The notes below the pieces were generated by a model. That model did no database searches and was not told the origin of the DNA. It saw nothing but the letters and a program-made list of their open reading frames with translations. Shown here piece after piece: positions 53,020 to 62,185 of a stretch of 64,000 bases of DNA (its first letter is position 1; every line of letters starts with the position of its first letter). Made by a program: the position numbers and the translations under genes. The DNA is from DATBLE01 sp963734065 (lineage in GTDB: Bacteria; Actinomycetota; Thermoleophilia; Gaiellales; Gaiellaceae): NCBI GenBank assembly GCA_963734065.1, contig CAVTFN010000003.1:1302001-1366000 (forward strand), in the 5' to 3' direction.

Positions 53020-54290
53020 GGGTAAAGCCCGCGGTCGTTCAACGCAGCCGCCACCTCGCGGATCCCTGTGACGAGCGCGGCCTGGCGCAGGGTCAGGTTC
53101 TGCGTCCCGGCGAGCTCCCAGACCCGGTCGAATGCGTCGCCCATCTTGTCCGCGAGCCGCTTGCGGATGTCGTCGCGGTCCCAGAACAGCCGGCCGAGAT
53201 CCTGCACCCACTCGAAGTACGAGACGGTCACACCGCCGGCGTTCGTGAGGATGTCCGGGAGCACCGGGACACCGCGCTCCGCAAAGATCGCGTCGGCCTC
53301 CAGCGTCGTCGGGCCGTTGGCGCCCTCGGCGATCATCCGCGCCTTCACCCGCGGCGCGTTCTCGCCGGTCACCTGCTCCTCGAGGGCGGCGAGCACGAGG
53401 ATGTCGCACGGCAGCTCGAGCAGCTCCTCGTTCGTCAGGTGCTCGCCCTCGTGCTCGGCCAGCGTGGCGTGGCCGTGCTCGAGCGTCGTCTCGTAGAGGG
53501 AAGGGATGTCGAGCCCCGACTCGTTGTGGAGCCCGCCGGACACGTCGGAGACCGCCGTGACGATCGCGCCACGTTCGTGCAGCTCGTTGGCGGCGACCGC
53601 GCCGACCTTGCCGAAGCCCTGCACGGCGCAGGTGAGGCCGGCCAGGTTCCAGTCGAGCCGCCGGCACGCCCGCTCGATCACCATCACCACGCCGGCGCCG
53701 GTCGCCTCGGCGCGGAAGACGGACCCGCCGATCGAGATCGGCTTGCCCGTGACGATCTCCGGGACGGCGTGACCGACCTGCATCGAGTACGTGTCCATCA
53801 TCCAGGCCATCGTCTGCTCGTCGGTGGCCATGTCGGGCGCGGGAATGTCCTCCTGCGGCCCGATGAACGGCAGCAGCTCGGCCGTGAACCGCCGCGTCAC
53901 CGCCTGGAGCTCACGCAGCGACAGGGCACGCGGGTCGCAGCGGATGCCGCCCTTCGCCCCGCCGTACGGGAGTCGCAGGAGCGCGCACTTCCAGGTCATC
54001 CACATCGACAACGCCGCGCACTCGCCGAGCGAGACGTGCTCGTCGTAGCGGATGCCGCCCTTGGTCGGACCGAGCACGCTCGAGTGCTGAACGCGGTAGC
54101 CGGGAAAGACCGTTCGCCGGCCGTCGTCCAGCTTGATCGGCACGGAGACGATCACCGAGCGCTCCGGCAGGCTCAGCCGCTGGACGATCGCGTCACTGAC
54201 GTCTGCGTAGGGGACGGCCTGCTGGAACTGGGCGATCGCCTGGTGGAAAAGCGGCGTCTCCCACTCGAGCGGCGCGTGCGTCTGGGTCAT
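53016..54290 (-). CDS. gdhA: Glu/Leu/Phe/Val-type dehydrogenase, glutamate dehydrogenase
   Basis: 424 aa hexameric-type enzyme that interconverts glutamate and 2-oxoglutarate plus ammonia. The N-terminal domain has GGIRYDEHVSLGE and the catalytic GGAKGGIRCDP. The C-terminal Rossmann domain has AVQGFGKVGAVAANEL, and AEGANGPTT follows. ATG 54290 follows GGGAG; a GTG at 54308 is also possible. It is cotranscribed with the CBS gene. Confidence 0.92.
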   Translation of the reverse strand: MTQTHAPLEWETPLFHQAIAQFQQAVPYADVSDAIVQRLSLPERSVIVSVPIKLDDGRRTVFPGYRVQHSSVLGPTKGGIRYDEHVSLGECAALSMWMTWKCALLRLPYGGAKGGIRCDPRALSLRELQAVTRRFTAELLPFIGPQEDIPAPDMATDEQTMAWMMDTYSMQVGHAVPEIVTGKPISIGGSVFRAEATGAGVVMVIERACRRLDWNLAGLTCAVQGFGKVGAVAANELHERGAIVTAVSDVSGGLHNESGLDIPSLYETTLEHGHATLAEHEGEHLTNEELLELPCDILVLAALEEQVTGENAPRVKARMIAEGANGPTTLEADAIFAERGVPVLPDILTNAGGVTVSYFEWVQDLGRLFWDRDDIRKRLADKMGDAFDRVWELAGTQNLTLRQAALVTGIREVAAALNDRGLYP

Positions 54291-54401
54291 CTCGTCGACT
54301 CCCGGCACGCAGCGAGTGTAAGCGCTGGAACGCCGTCTCCCCGCTCAAGCGGAGGGCCGCAGGAGCCGATCCTCTGCCTGTCGAACGAAAGGCTCCCCCC
54401 G

Positions 54402-54485
54402 ATGACCAGATCTCTCAAGTTGAGCGCGATCGTCTCGCTCGTCGCCTACGTGAGCGGCACCGCCGCGCTCCTCTGGCGGCGCTAG
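54402..54485 (+). CDS. 27-aa membrane peptide, unknown
   Basis: MTRSLKLSAIVSLVAYVSGT then AALLWRR: one hydrophobic span with basic ends. GAAAGG lies upstream. The stop overlaps that of the convergent PRC-like gene. Too short to assign. Confidence 0.4.
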   Translation: MTRSLKLSAIVSLVAYVSGTAALLWRR

Positions 54486-54853
54486 CGCCTCGACCAGCGC
54501 GCCTTCCCGAACCAGCGGCCGAAACGAGCTCGCAGAGACGTGCCGGTTCCCTGCGCCGGGTCGACGCCGTAGACCGGCGGCGCGGTCTCGGGCGGCGGGA
54601 GGGCCTTCGCCTGCTCGAGGCTCAACGACGTGATCACGCACCGCTCGAAGATGCCGTCGACGTCCGAGGCATCGACGAACCGCGCGCCGTCGCCTGTCTG
54701 CACGACGATCCCGTCGAAAACGTCCTCCTCCTGGACGAACAGGACCTGCTCGACGGTGCCGATGCGCTCCCGCCCGGAGGTGTAGACCGCCGTCCCCGGC
54801 TGGAGCACGAGGTAGGCGATCGGCGAGCCGCAGTCCTGAACGCCGTCGGCCAT
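54482..54853 (-). CDS. PRC-barrel-like protein
   Basis: 123 aa. The first 75 residues form a small beta-barrel pattern (GTAVYTSGRERIGTVEQVLF, DVFDGIVVQTGDGARFVDAS) as in PRC-barrel domains. A loop and a basic C-terminus (SLRARFGRWFGKARWSRR) follow. PRC barrels act in ribosome maturation and photosynthesis proteins or as general binding modules. No specific role. Convergent with the 27-aa peptide gene. Confidence 0.65.
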   Translation of the reverse strand: MADGVQDCGSPIAYLVLQPGTAVYTSGRERIGTVEQVLFVQEEDVFDGIVVQTGDGARFVDASDVDGIFERCVITSLSLEQAKALPPPETAPPVYGVDPAQGTGTSLRARFGRWFGKARWSRR

Positions 54854-54915
54854 TGCAGGAAGCCTATCCGGGGCGGTCGTGTCGTTGGTCGCGGTCGTTC
54901 GCTAGGGTCGAGGCC

Positions 54916-55302
54916 GTGGGCTACGCGATCGATTGGGACACCGCGGCAGTCCACGTCACGCAAGAGGCTCGGCTCGTCCTGACCGTGCGAGTCGTTGCCG
55001 ATCCGGCCCTGATCCTGCTCGGCGAGGCCGAGCCGAACCCGGTTTGGCGGAAGAGCTTCAGCCGCCTGGCGGCTGCACGCCGAGAGGACTGGCAGGCACG
55101 GCAGCTGCACTGGGGCAGGCCGGAGATCGCCTCCGACGGGACGGTCACGATGCCGATCGGGAGCTCGACCTCGGAAGCGGAGTTCCTGCGCGGCGAACTC
55201 GACGACCTGGCGAAGAAGGCCGGTGAGCACGCGGACGGTGAGTGGGAGCGGCTGAAGACCGAGGCACGCGAGCTGACCCATCAGATCCGGTCGGGCGGCT
55301 AA
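54916..55302 (+). CDS. Conserved protein of unknown function
   Basis: 128 aa, soluble. Segments YAIDWDTAAVHVTQEARLVL, RREDWQARQLHWGRPEIASD and a charged helical C-terminus (LDDLAKKAGEHADGEWERLK). No motif recognised. The GTG lies 7 nt after TAGGGT, so the mRNA is leaderless. Confidence 0.6.
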   Translation: MGYAIDWDTAAVHVTQEARLVLTVRVVADPALILLGEAEPNPVWRKSFSRLAAARREDWQARQLHWGRPEIASDGTVTMPIGSSTSEAEFLRGELDDLAKKAGEHADGEWERLKTEARELTHQIRSGG

Positions 55303-55369
55303 CCGCCCTCTCTTTCGATCCGCCGCCGCCCCCGACCGGTGCAGGCGCGGCCCGGATCTTCGCCGGTTG

Positions 55370-55456
55370 TGCCGGGGACGGGATTCGAACCCGTACGCCC
55401 CCGAGGGGACACCTGGTTTTAAGCCAGGCGCGTCTCGCCAGTTTCGCCACCCCGGC
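55370..55456 (-). tRNA. tRNA-Leu (TAA)
   Basis: 87 nt with acceptor GCCGGGG/CCCCGGC, anticodon loop CTTAAAA (anticodon TAA) between CCTGG and CCAGG, a long variable arm with a CCCC/GGGG stem typical of Leu, and T-arm GGGTTCGAATCCC. CCA is not encoded. Confidence 0.95.
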
Positions 55457-55472
55457 GCGAGCCAGAATAACC

Positions 55473-56225
55473 CTAGGGTCCGGTTCCTTCAGCGTCGGCA
55501 TCGAGCGGTATTCCCTCGGGCCCGTGGCCGCGATACGCGTCGCGGAACACCGTGAACGCGTGCTCGTCGAAGCCGGGGCAGACCGCGACGTGGCCGATCC
55601 CGTGATAGCCGTTCCGGTAATAGCGGGCGGGGTCGCCCGTCCAGGCGGAGATGGCGACCTTGTTGCCCAACCCGGCGAGCGGAGTACCGACCATCCCGGT
55701 GGGGCTCTCGTTGTAGAACGCCCGGAGCCGGGAGACGGTCGACTCGCGAACCTTCGGGCCCCACCAGAGCACGACGCCTCCGTGCTCCAGGTTGTGCACC
55801 ACCTGGCGCGGGTTGACGGGCTGCGTGTAGTAGCCCCAGACCGCCCAGAGCGGATAGTGGGAGCCGCCCGACGGGGGGAACGTGCTCCATTTGACCTTCG
55901 TCGTCAGCGTCGGGACGTCGAGGTGGTAGCCGCTCGGGACGTCCTGCTTCGGCGGTAGCGGCGCCTTGCTGACGTACGTGCAGCCCGCGGCGACCATCGC
56001 CTTTTGGACGGCCGCGTCGCTCCCGCTGGCGGCGTCCTTGGTCGAGCCGCCGGAGGCGAAGATGACGACGACAGCGATCACGACGCCGGCGATGCCGAGG
56101 CCTGCGATCGTGAAGAGGATATTCCGCCCGCGATCCCGGTCCATGGGCTTCCGCTGCGCCTGGCGCTGCTGCGGTGCCTGCACTTTGCGGGGCGGTTGGG
56201 GGGTGCGCGGCTTCTTCTTTGCCAC
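55473..56225 (-). CDS. DUF3105 membrane-anchored protein
   Basis: 250 aa. A Lys/Gln/Pro-rich cytoplasmic start, one membrane span at about 36-58 (ILFTIAGLGIAGVVIAVVVI) and an outer domain with YTQPVNPRQVVHNLEHGGVV (the DUF3105 core), WGPKV and ISAWTGDPARYYRNGYHG. Conserved His residues could bind metal. Function unknown. GTG start. Confidence 0.85.
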   Translation of the reverse strand: MAKKKPRTPQPPRKVQAPQQRQAQRKPMDRDRGRNILFTIAGLGIAGVVIAVVVIFASGGSTKDAASGSDAAVQKAMVAAGCTYVSKAPLPPKQDVPSGYHLDVPTLTTKVKWSTFPPSGGSHYPLWAVWGYYTQPVNPRQVVHNLEHGGVVLWWGPKVRESTVSRLRAFYNESPTGMVGTPLAGLGNKVAISAWTGDPARYYRNGYHGIGHVAVCPGFDEHAFTVFRDAYRGHGPEGIPLDADAEGTGP

Positions 56226-56240
56226 CGGCGGAACAAGGTA

Positions 56241-58118
56241 TCAGGCGCTCAGCAACGCTCCTTCGGCCAGGAAATCGGCGACGGCCGCGCGATCGGCGGT
56301 GACGGGGCACGGCGGCAGCGACTCGAGGAAGGCCCGTCCGTACGCCCGCGAGGAGAGGCGCGGATCGAGAATCGCGACCACACCCCGGTCGGCGTGCGAG
56401 CGGATCAGGCGGCCGAAGCCCTGGCGGAGCTGGAGGACGGCGGCCGGCAGGGCGTATTCGCGGAACCAGTCGCCGCCGCGCTCGGAGATCCGCTCGCAGC
56501 GGGCCTCGACGAGCGGGTCGCCCGGGGCGGCGAACGGCAGCTTGTCGATCACGAGCAGCGAGAGCGACTCACCCGGGACATCGATCCCCTGCCAGAACGT
56601 GGACGTGGCCACCAGCACCGAATCGACCTCCTCGCGGAAGCGTTCGAGCAACCGCTCGCGGGGCGCCTCGCCCTGGACGAGGATCTCGTACGGGATGCGC
56701 CCGCGGATGCCGTCGGCGACGGCGTTCAGGACGCGGTAGGAGCTGGTGAGGACGAGCGCCCGACCGGCGGAGATCCGGCAGAGCGCGGTTACCTCCTCGA
56801 TCACGCGGTCGAGCGCGTCGGCGGCCCGAGGGTCGGGCAGTCCGCGAGGCAGATACAGGAGCGCCTGATCGCGGAAGTCGTACGGGGATCCGACGGCGAG
56901 CTCCCGCGCCTCGCGCAGCCCGAGCCGCTCGCGCACGAAGCCGAACTCGCCGCCCGCGGTGAGCGTCGCGGAGACCAGGATCGACGTCGGCCCTTCGTCC
57001 CAGAGGAGCTCGCCGAGCGCGGCACCGACGTCGACCGGCGCCCAGGCGAGCAGGTCGGGCTCGGACCACACGACCCGGTTGCCGTCGTCCTCCAGGCACG
57101 CCGTGGCGTCGGCGGCGAGCCGATCGGCGCGGGCTGCGACCGCATCGAGCTCGTCGCGCCCGCCGTCGAGGGCTGCGGCGAGCTCGACCAGCCGCGTGGC
57201 GAGCTCGTGGACAGGCCCGGCCGGAACCTCGCGGAGCCGCCGCCGCCCCGTCGGCGGCGAGACCTCCGCGAGCAGCCTCCGTCCGGCGCCCTCGACCCGG
57301 TCGAGCGCCCGCGCAGGCGCCGGCACCTGGGCCTCCCTGCAGGCTCGGTCGGCGTCGCGGACCAGCCGGTGGATCACGGGGCCGCTCACCCGCCCGCCGA
57401 GCCACGAGGCGGCCGATTCCTCGAGCCGGTGCGCCTCGTCGAAGACGACCGCGTCGTGCTCCGGCAGGACCGCGGGGGCGTCGGTGCGGCTGCGAAGGCC
57501 GAGATCGGCGAAGTACAGGGCGTGGTTGACGATGATCAGCTCCGCGTGGGAGGCGCGCTCGCGGGCCGCCTCGGAGAAGCAGAGTGAGGTGAACATGCAC
57601 CGGCGGCCGAGGCAGCGGTCTGCCCCGACGGCGATCTCGGCCCAGACCGCGTCCGGCGGCTCGACCTCGAGCTCGGCGCGATCGCCCGTCTCGGTCTGGT
57701 CGATCCAGCCCCGCATGGCGTCGAAGGCGGCTGCGTCCTCCGCCCGCGGAAAGAGCTCTCCGCCGAGCAGGCCGAACCCCTGCAGGGCATGGCGGCACAG
57801 GTAGTTCTGACGCCCCTTCAGCACCGCGACCTGCACCTCCCGGCCGAGAGCCTCCGCCGCGGTGGGAACGTCCTTGCCGAGCAACTGCTCCTGGAGGGCC
57901 TTCGTCGCGGTCGAGACGACGACGCGCCGGCCGGAGTCGAGCGCGGGAATCAGGTACGCAAGGCTCTTGCCCGTGCCCGTGCCGGCCTCGGCGAGGAGGT
58001 GCTGCCCGGAAGCGAGCGCAGCCTCGACCTCGGCCGCGAGAGCGGCCTGCTCCGGGCGGGACTCGTAGCCTGGGAGAACCCGCTCGAGGCGCCCGCCGGG
58101 CTCGAAGAACGCCTCCAC
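56241..58118 (-). CDS. dinG: DinG-like ATP-dependent helicase
   Basis: 625 aa XPD-like superfamily 2 helicase. Motif I is AEAGTGTGKSLAYLIPAL near residue 47. Four Cys (in NYLCRH, DRCLGRRC and SLCF, about 120-190) form the 4Fe-4S site. DEAH in VVFDEAHRLEES, LVSATLT, STFWQGIDVPG and RQGFGRLIRS follow. DinG proteins unwind forked DNA and RNA-DNA hybrids. GTG 58118 fits the family start VEAFFEPGG. It is divergent from the candidate sRNA. Confidence 0.88.
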   Translation of the reverse strand: MEAFFEPGGRLERVLPGYESRPEQAALAAEVEAALASGQHLLAEAGTGTGKSLAYLIPALDSGRRVVVSTATKALQEQLLGKDVPTAAEALGREVQVAVLKGRQNYLCRHALQGFGLLGGELFPRAEDAAAFDAMRGWIDQTETGDRAELEVEPPDAVWAEIAVGADRCLGRRCMFTSLCFSEAARERASHAELIIVNHALYFADLGLRSRTDAPAVLPEHDAVVFDEAHRLEESAASWLGGRVSGPVIHRLVRDADRACREAQVPAPARALDRVEGAGRRLLAEVSPPTGRRRLREVPAGPVHELATRLVELAAALDGGRDELDAVAARADRLAADATACLEDDGNRVVWSEPDLLAWAPVDVGAALGELLWDEGPTSILVSATLTAGGEFGFVRERLGLREARELAVGSPYDFRDQALLYLPRGLPDPRAADALDRVIEEVTALCRISAGRALVLTSSYRVLNAVADGIRGRIPYEILVQGEAPRERLLERFREEVDSVLVATSTFWQGIDVPGESLSLLVIDKLPFAAPGDPLVEARCERISERGGDWFREYALPAAVLQLRQGFGRLIRSHADRGVVAILDPRLSSRAYGRAFLESLPPCPVTADRAAVADFLAEGALLSA

Positions 58119-58208
58119 GCGCGACAGCGTACGGAGCGCTGCGGCCGGAGGAACACCTGTTCGTCCCGGCAGGTGAGAATTGTTCGCAACGTGCGTACGT
58201 TTCGTGCT

Positions 58209-58238
58209 TGACACGGCGATCGGCGCCGGTGTAGATTC
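58209..58238 (+). promoter_or_regulatory. Consensus sigma-70 promoter
   Basis: TTGACA (58209-58214), an 18-bp spacer and TAGATT (58233-58238). Transcription should start near 58245. Confidence 0.7.
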
Positions 58239-58244
58239 TCTGCG

Positions 58245-58291
58245 TCAGATCCGGTAGGCCTTCGGGCTCGCCGGATCTGGCATTTTTTTTG
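58245..58291 (+). ncRNA. Candidate short RNA or attenuator ending in an intrinsic terminator
   Basis: Starting a few bases after the promoter, AGATCCGG (58248-58255) and CCGGATCT (58272-58279) form a perfect 8-bp stem with an inner GGCC/GGGC-type loop, followed closely by eight Ts (58284-58291). The transcript would be about 45-50 nt, or would read through into the 57-aa gene. Confidence 0.55.
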
Positions 58292-58336
58292 CCTCGATCG
58301 GGAAACACCTCGTCCAACTCGACGACAGGAGACTCG

Positions 58337-58510
58337 ATGGGCTTCCTCGACAAGCTCTTCGGCCGTAAGACGGACGACGCGGCCGAGGGGACGCAAACGG
58401 CGCCGCCTCCGGCGACGCTGCCGGCAGATGCTCCGTCCGCCCCCGCCGACGTCACGCCGCCGGCGACGGAACCGCACGAGCACGGCGAGCACGACGACCA
58501 CCAGCACTGA
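58337..58510 (+). CDS. 57-aa His- and Asp-rich protein, unknown
   Basis: MGFLDKLFGRKTDD then an Ala/Pro/Thr-rich linker and a tail rich in His, Glu and Asp (EPHEHGEHDDHQH) that could bind metal ions. ACAGGAGA precedes the ATG. It lies just downstream of the promoter-terminator module, so its level may depend on read-through. Confidence 0.6.
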   Translation: MGFLDKLFGRKTDDAAEGTQTAPPPATLPADAPSAPADVTPPATEPHEHGEHDDHQH

Positions 58511-58589
58511 GCGATGACCGGCGGCTAGCGCCGGCGCCCGACTCGACACACCGGCTCCGTCCGACGGCGCCGCTACGTTCTGCGGCCCG

Positions 58590-59750
58590 ATGCTGATCGG
58601 AGCCTTCGTCGTCGGTTCGTTGCTGGGCGGCCTCGCCGTCTGGTTCGTGCTGCGCGAGCGCGTGCGGGCCCAGAGGCTGACGGCAGTCGAACTCAGCGAC
58701 ACCTTCAAGGCGCTCTCGGCCGAGACGCTCCACCAAACGACGTCGTCTTTCCTCGATCTGGCAAAGGACAAGATCGAGGGCGTTGCCAACACCCACCTTC
58801 AGCCGATCAAGGAGTCGCTCCAGCGCTTCGACGAGAAGGTCGAACGGCTGGAGCAGGCCCGGCAAAAGGAGCGCGGGGCGCTCTCCGAGCAGCTCCTCGC
58901 CCTGAAAGAGGGCGCAGACAAGCTGCGAGGCGAGACCGCCAGCCTGGTCGGCGCGCTTCGCGCCTCGGAGGTTCGCGGCCAATGGGGCCAGCTTCAGCTC
59001 GAGAACACGCTCGAGCTCGCCGGGATGCTCGAGCACTGCGACTTCCAGCAGGAGGTCTCGAGTTCGGGCGACGACGGGGTGCTCCGCCCCGACGTGGTCG
59101 TCCGCCTTCCCGGCGGAAAGCACATCGTCGTGGACGCGAAGGTGCCCGGGCTGGACGCGCTGCTCACCGCGTTCCAGACCGAGGACGACGCCCTCCGGTC
59201 ACAGAGCCTCGACGAATTCGTCCGACTCCTTCGTGACAGGATCCGCCGCCTCGGCGAGAAGGCGTACTGGCGTCAGTTCATGCCTGCACCGGATTTCGTG
59301 ATCATGTTCCTCCCGTCAGAGAGCCTCTACCGCGCCGCGATCGAACGGGATCCGACCTTGCTCCAGATCGGCCCGCAGCAGCGTGTGATCCTGGCGAGCC
59401 CGACGAACCTGATCGTCCTTCTCCTCACTGCCGCCGCCGCCTGGCGCGAGCAGACGATCGCGGAGAGCGCCCGGGAGGTCAGCGAGCACGGGCAGCTCAT
59501 CTACGAGCGTCTCGCGAAGATGAACGCACACTTCGCAATGCTCGGAAAGAGCCTCGGTCGTGCAGTCGAAGCCTTCAACAGCACGCTCGGCTCCCTGGAG
59601 ACGCGCGTCTTCCCCGCAGCCCGCAAGCTGCCCCAGCTCGGGGTGTCCACCAGCTCCGAGCTCGCGACCGTCGAGCCGATCGACGTGGCCGTGAGGAAGG
59701 CGACCGCACCGGAGCTGGTCGAGGGCGACTCGGCCGCCGACGCCGCCTGA
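58590..59750 (+). CDS. rmuC: DNA recombination protein RmuC
   Basis: 386 aa. An N-terminal membrane span (about 3-20), a coiled coil (about 35-115, with QRFDEKVERLEQARQKERGA) and the RmuC nuclease-like domain with RGQWGQLQLENTLELAGM, LPGGKHIVVDAKVPGLDALL and FVIMFLPSESLYRAAIE. RmuC limits inversions at repeats. TACGTT ends 10 nt before the ATG, so the leader is very short. Confidence 0.92.
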   Translation: MLIGAFVVGSLLGGLAVWFVLRERVRAQRLTAVELSDTFKALSAETLHQTTSSFLDLAKDKIEGVANTHLQPIKESLQRFDEKVERLEQARQKERGALSEQLLALKEGADKLRGETASLVGALRASEVRGQWGQLQLENTLELAGMLEHCDFQQEVSSSGDDGVLRPDVVVRLPGGKHIVVDAKVPGLDALLTAFQTEDDALRSQSLDEFVRLLRDRIRRLGEKAYWRQFMPAPDFVIMFLPSESLYRAAIERDPTLLQIGPQQRVILASPTNLIVLLLTAAAAWREQTIAESAREVSEHGQLIYERLAKMNAHFAMLGKSLGRAVEAFNSTLGSLETRVFPAARKLPQLGVSTSSELATVEPIDVAVRKATAPELVEGDSAADAA

Positions 59751-59790
59751 CTACCGGAATCACCGACCGGCGCGCTACGTTTACCTAGGT

Positions 59791-60759
59791 ATGGACGAAA
59801 CGCGCGAGCTGATCGTGATCGGCGGCGGGCCTGCGGGATACACGGCGGCGCTGTACAGCGCCCGCGCCAACCTGCGCCCGCTCGTGATCGAAGGATTCCG
59901 GTGGGGCGGCCAACTGATGATCACCAGCGACGTCGAGAACTACCCGGGCTACCCCGACGGGGTGCTCGGGCCGGAGATGATGCAGGAGTTCCGCTACCAG
60001 GCCGAGCGCTTCGGCGCGGAGTTCCTGACCGACGACGTCACGCGTGTCGACTTCTCGGAGCAACCGTTCCGCGTGTGGGTCGGCGACGACGAGTACCGCG
60101 CCGAGACGGTGATCGTCGCCACAGGCGCGACCGCCCGCCAGATCGGGCTCGAGTCCGAGCGGTCCCTCCAGGGACGCGGCGTTACCTATTGCGCGACGTG
60201 CGACGGCGCCTTCTACCGTGACCAGGAAGTGGTCGTGGTCGGCGGAGGCGACTCGGCGATGGAGGAGGCGACGTTCCTGACCAAGTTCGCGTCGAAGGTC
60301 ACGCTCGTTCACCGGCGCGACGAGTTCCGCGCGTCGCAGATCATGATCGATCGCGCGCGCGCCAACGAGAAGGTCGAGTTCCTGACGCCGTACGTGGTCG
60401 AAGAGGTGCTGGCGGGCGACGACGGGAAGATGCGGTCCGCCCTGCTCCGCAACCCGGAGAGCGGCGAGACGCGTGAGCTGGCGGCGAGCGGGCTCTTCGT
60501 GGCGATCGGCCACGACCCGACCACTGCGCTCTTCCTCGACCAGCTCGACCACGACGACGCCGGCTATCTCGTCACCCGGGCGGGAACGACGGAGACGAAC
60601 GTCCCGGGCGTGTTCGCGGCCGGCGACGTCCAGGACCACACCTACCGGCAGGCGGTCACCGCCGCCGGCTCCGGCTGTATGGCCGCGCTCGACGCAGAGC
60701 GTTTCCTGGCCGCTCGCGAGGGCCACCCAGAGTCGGCCCTCGCCGCGCCGCGCAGCTAG
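59791..60759 (+). CDS. trxB: Thioredoxin-disulfide reductase
   Basis: 322 aa. FAD site IVIGGGPAGYTAALYSARAN (about 8-27), redox-active CATC in VTYCATCDGAFY, NADPH site VVVVGGGDSAMEEATFLTKF and C-terminal FAD site PGVFAAGDVQDHTYRQAVTA. It reduces thioredoxin with NADPH. TACGTT 9 nt before the ATG implies a nearly leaderless mRNA. No thioredoxin gene adjoins it. Confidence 0.95.
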   Translation: MDETRELIVIGGGPAGYTAALYSARANLRPLVIEGFRWGGQLMITSDVENYPGYPDGVLGPEMMQEFRYQAERFGAEFLTDDVTRVDFSEQPFRVWVGDDEYRAETVIVATGATARQIGLESERSLQGRGVTYCATCDGAFYRDQEVVVVGGGDSAMEEATFLTKFASKVTLVHRRDEFRASQIMIDRARANEKVEFLTPYVVEEVLAGDDGKMRSALLRNPESGETRELAASGLFVAIGHDPTTALFLDQLDHDDAGYLVTRAGTTETNVPGVFAAGDVQDHTYRQAVTAAGSGCMAALDAERFLAAREGHPESALAAPRS

Positions 60760-60802
60760 ATCCGGCGGTTCCAGCCGAGCCCCGAGCTAGCGTTGCCCGC
60801 TG

Positions 60803-61717
60803 ATGGCTGCGGGTGCGCGCTGGATCGATCTGCTCGATCCCAGCCCGAGTGAGCTGGAGGCGAAGCTGCCGGCCGCCGTCCACGCGCGAGCCCTGGAGCA
60901 GCTCCTCGCCCCGGCGATGCACGACGACGAGCCCCGGCCCAAGCTCGAGCCGCAGGGCGACTACGTGTTCGGGGTGCTACTCGTCCCGGTGCTCGTCCGC
61001 GACGACGACGAGGTCTTCTACCAGGAGATCGACCTCGTGATCACCCGCGAGACGATCGTCACGGTTCGGAAGACGCCGGAGGGAGGCCGGCCTCCCTGGC
61101 ATCCCGGCAAGGCCCAGGAGTCGTGCCGGGAAGAGGACAACGTCGCGATGATCGCCTACCACCTGATCGACGACGTGGCCGAGCGCTTCCTCGACCTGGT
61201 CGACGGCGTCAACGACGCGATCGACGACCCTGGAGGATCACGTCGAGAACTGGCCGTCGGAGCGGATCCGGATGCGCCTCTCGGCGCTCCGCCACGACAT
61301 GCTCCACATCCGGCGCACGCTTGCCCCCACCCGGGACGCCGTCCGTGAGGTGATCGACAACCGGGTCGAGTTCGCCGGCGACGAGGTCTTCACGCACGAG
61401 GTCGAGCTCAACTTCGGCAACGCCTACGACAAGCTGCTGCGGGCAGCGGACAACCTCGAGCTCGCCCGCGACCTGCTCGCCGGCGTCCGCGACTACCACC
61501 AGGCGCAGATCGCGAACGAGCAGAACAACGTGATGAAGCGGCTGACCGCGATCGCGTCGATCCTCCTGCTCCCCACGCTGATCGTCGGCCTCTACGGGCA
61601 GAACTTCCGCAACATCCCCGAGCTCCACTGGGGCTGGGGGTACTACTGGTCGCTGGGCCTGATCGCAATCACCTCGCTCGCCAGATCCTCTACTTCCGGC
61701 GCAAGCGCTGGCTCTGA
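60803..61717 (+). pseudogene. corA: CorA-type Mg/Co transporter with two single-base shifts
   Basis: About 305 codons. The soluble domain (LVITRETIVTVRKTPEGGRP, HLIDDVAERFLDLVDGVNDA) runs in frame to about 61230. One extra C in GACGACCCTGG moves it to the next frame (LEDHVENWPSERIRMRLSAL), which continues through the stalk and TM1 with GLYGQNF (the GMN-type motif). Near 61681 a missing C hides the expected ending QILYFRRKRWL before TGA 61715-61717. Both shifts are in short C runs, so sequencing error is as likely as true decay. Confidence 0.8.
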
Positions 61718-61735
61718 CGTGGCTACCCTGAACGG

Positions 61736-62185
61736 GTGCCGCATTACATCTGCCCGAACTGCAAGGACCGGTCGATCGACATCGACGGATTCGAGGGCAT
61801 GTCGGACGAGGCGGTCGCCTGCCACCGGTGCGGCTTCGGGTTCCTGTTCGAGCTGATGGACGACTACTACCCGGGTCCCAACACCGGGCTGGTCGTGTGC
61901 GACCAGGAGGGGCGGATCCTCGCCTCCGGGCGCGGCGTGCTCGAGCTGACCGGCTTCAGCGAAAGCGAGCTGATGGGCCATGACGTGGTCGAGCGGTTCG
62001 GGCTCAACGGGTTCGCCGACGACAAGAACCCGGTCTCGCTCGCGCTCGAATGGGGCGTGCGCAGGCTCGGCGAGCAGCTCGAGCTCCGCACAAAGGCGGG
62101 CGTGGCGAAGCCGGTGATCGCCGACCTCTTCCCGGCCTACGACGACGACGGCGGCCTGCTGGTCGCCCTCAGCCCCCGGGCCTGA
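61736..62185 (+). CDS. PAS-domain protein with zinc ribbon
   Basis: 149 aa. An N-terminal zinc ribbon (ICPNCKD and CHRCGFG, about 5-34) is followed by a PAS-like domain (LVVCDQEGRILASGRGVLEL, TGFSESELMGHDVVERFG). No output domain is attached, so it is a small sensor or adaptor. GTG lies 6 nt after TACCCT (leaderless). Its end overlaps the convergent GNAT gene by 17 bp. Confidence 0.75.
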   Translation: MPHYICPNCKDRSIDIDGFEGMSDEAVACHRCGFGFLFELMDDYYPGPNTGLVVCDQEGRILASGRGVLELTGFSESELMGHDVVERFGLNGFADDKNPVSLALEWGVRRLGEQLELRTKAGVAKPVIADLFPAYDDDGGLLVALSPRA

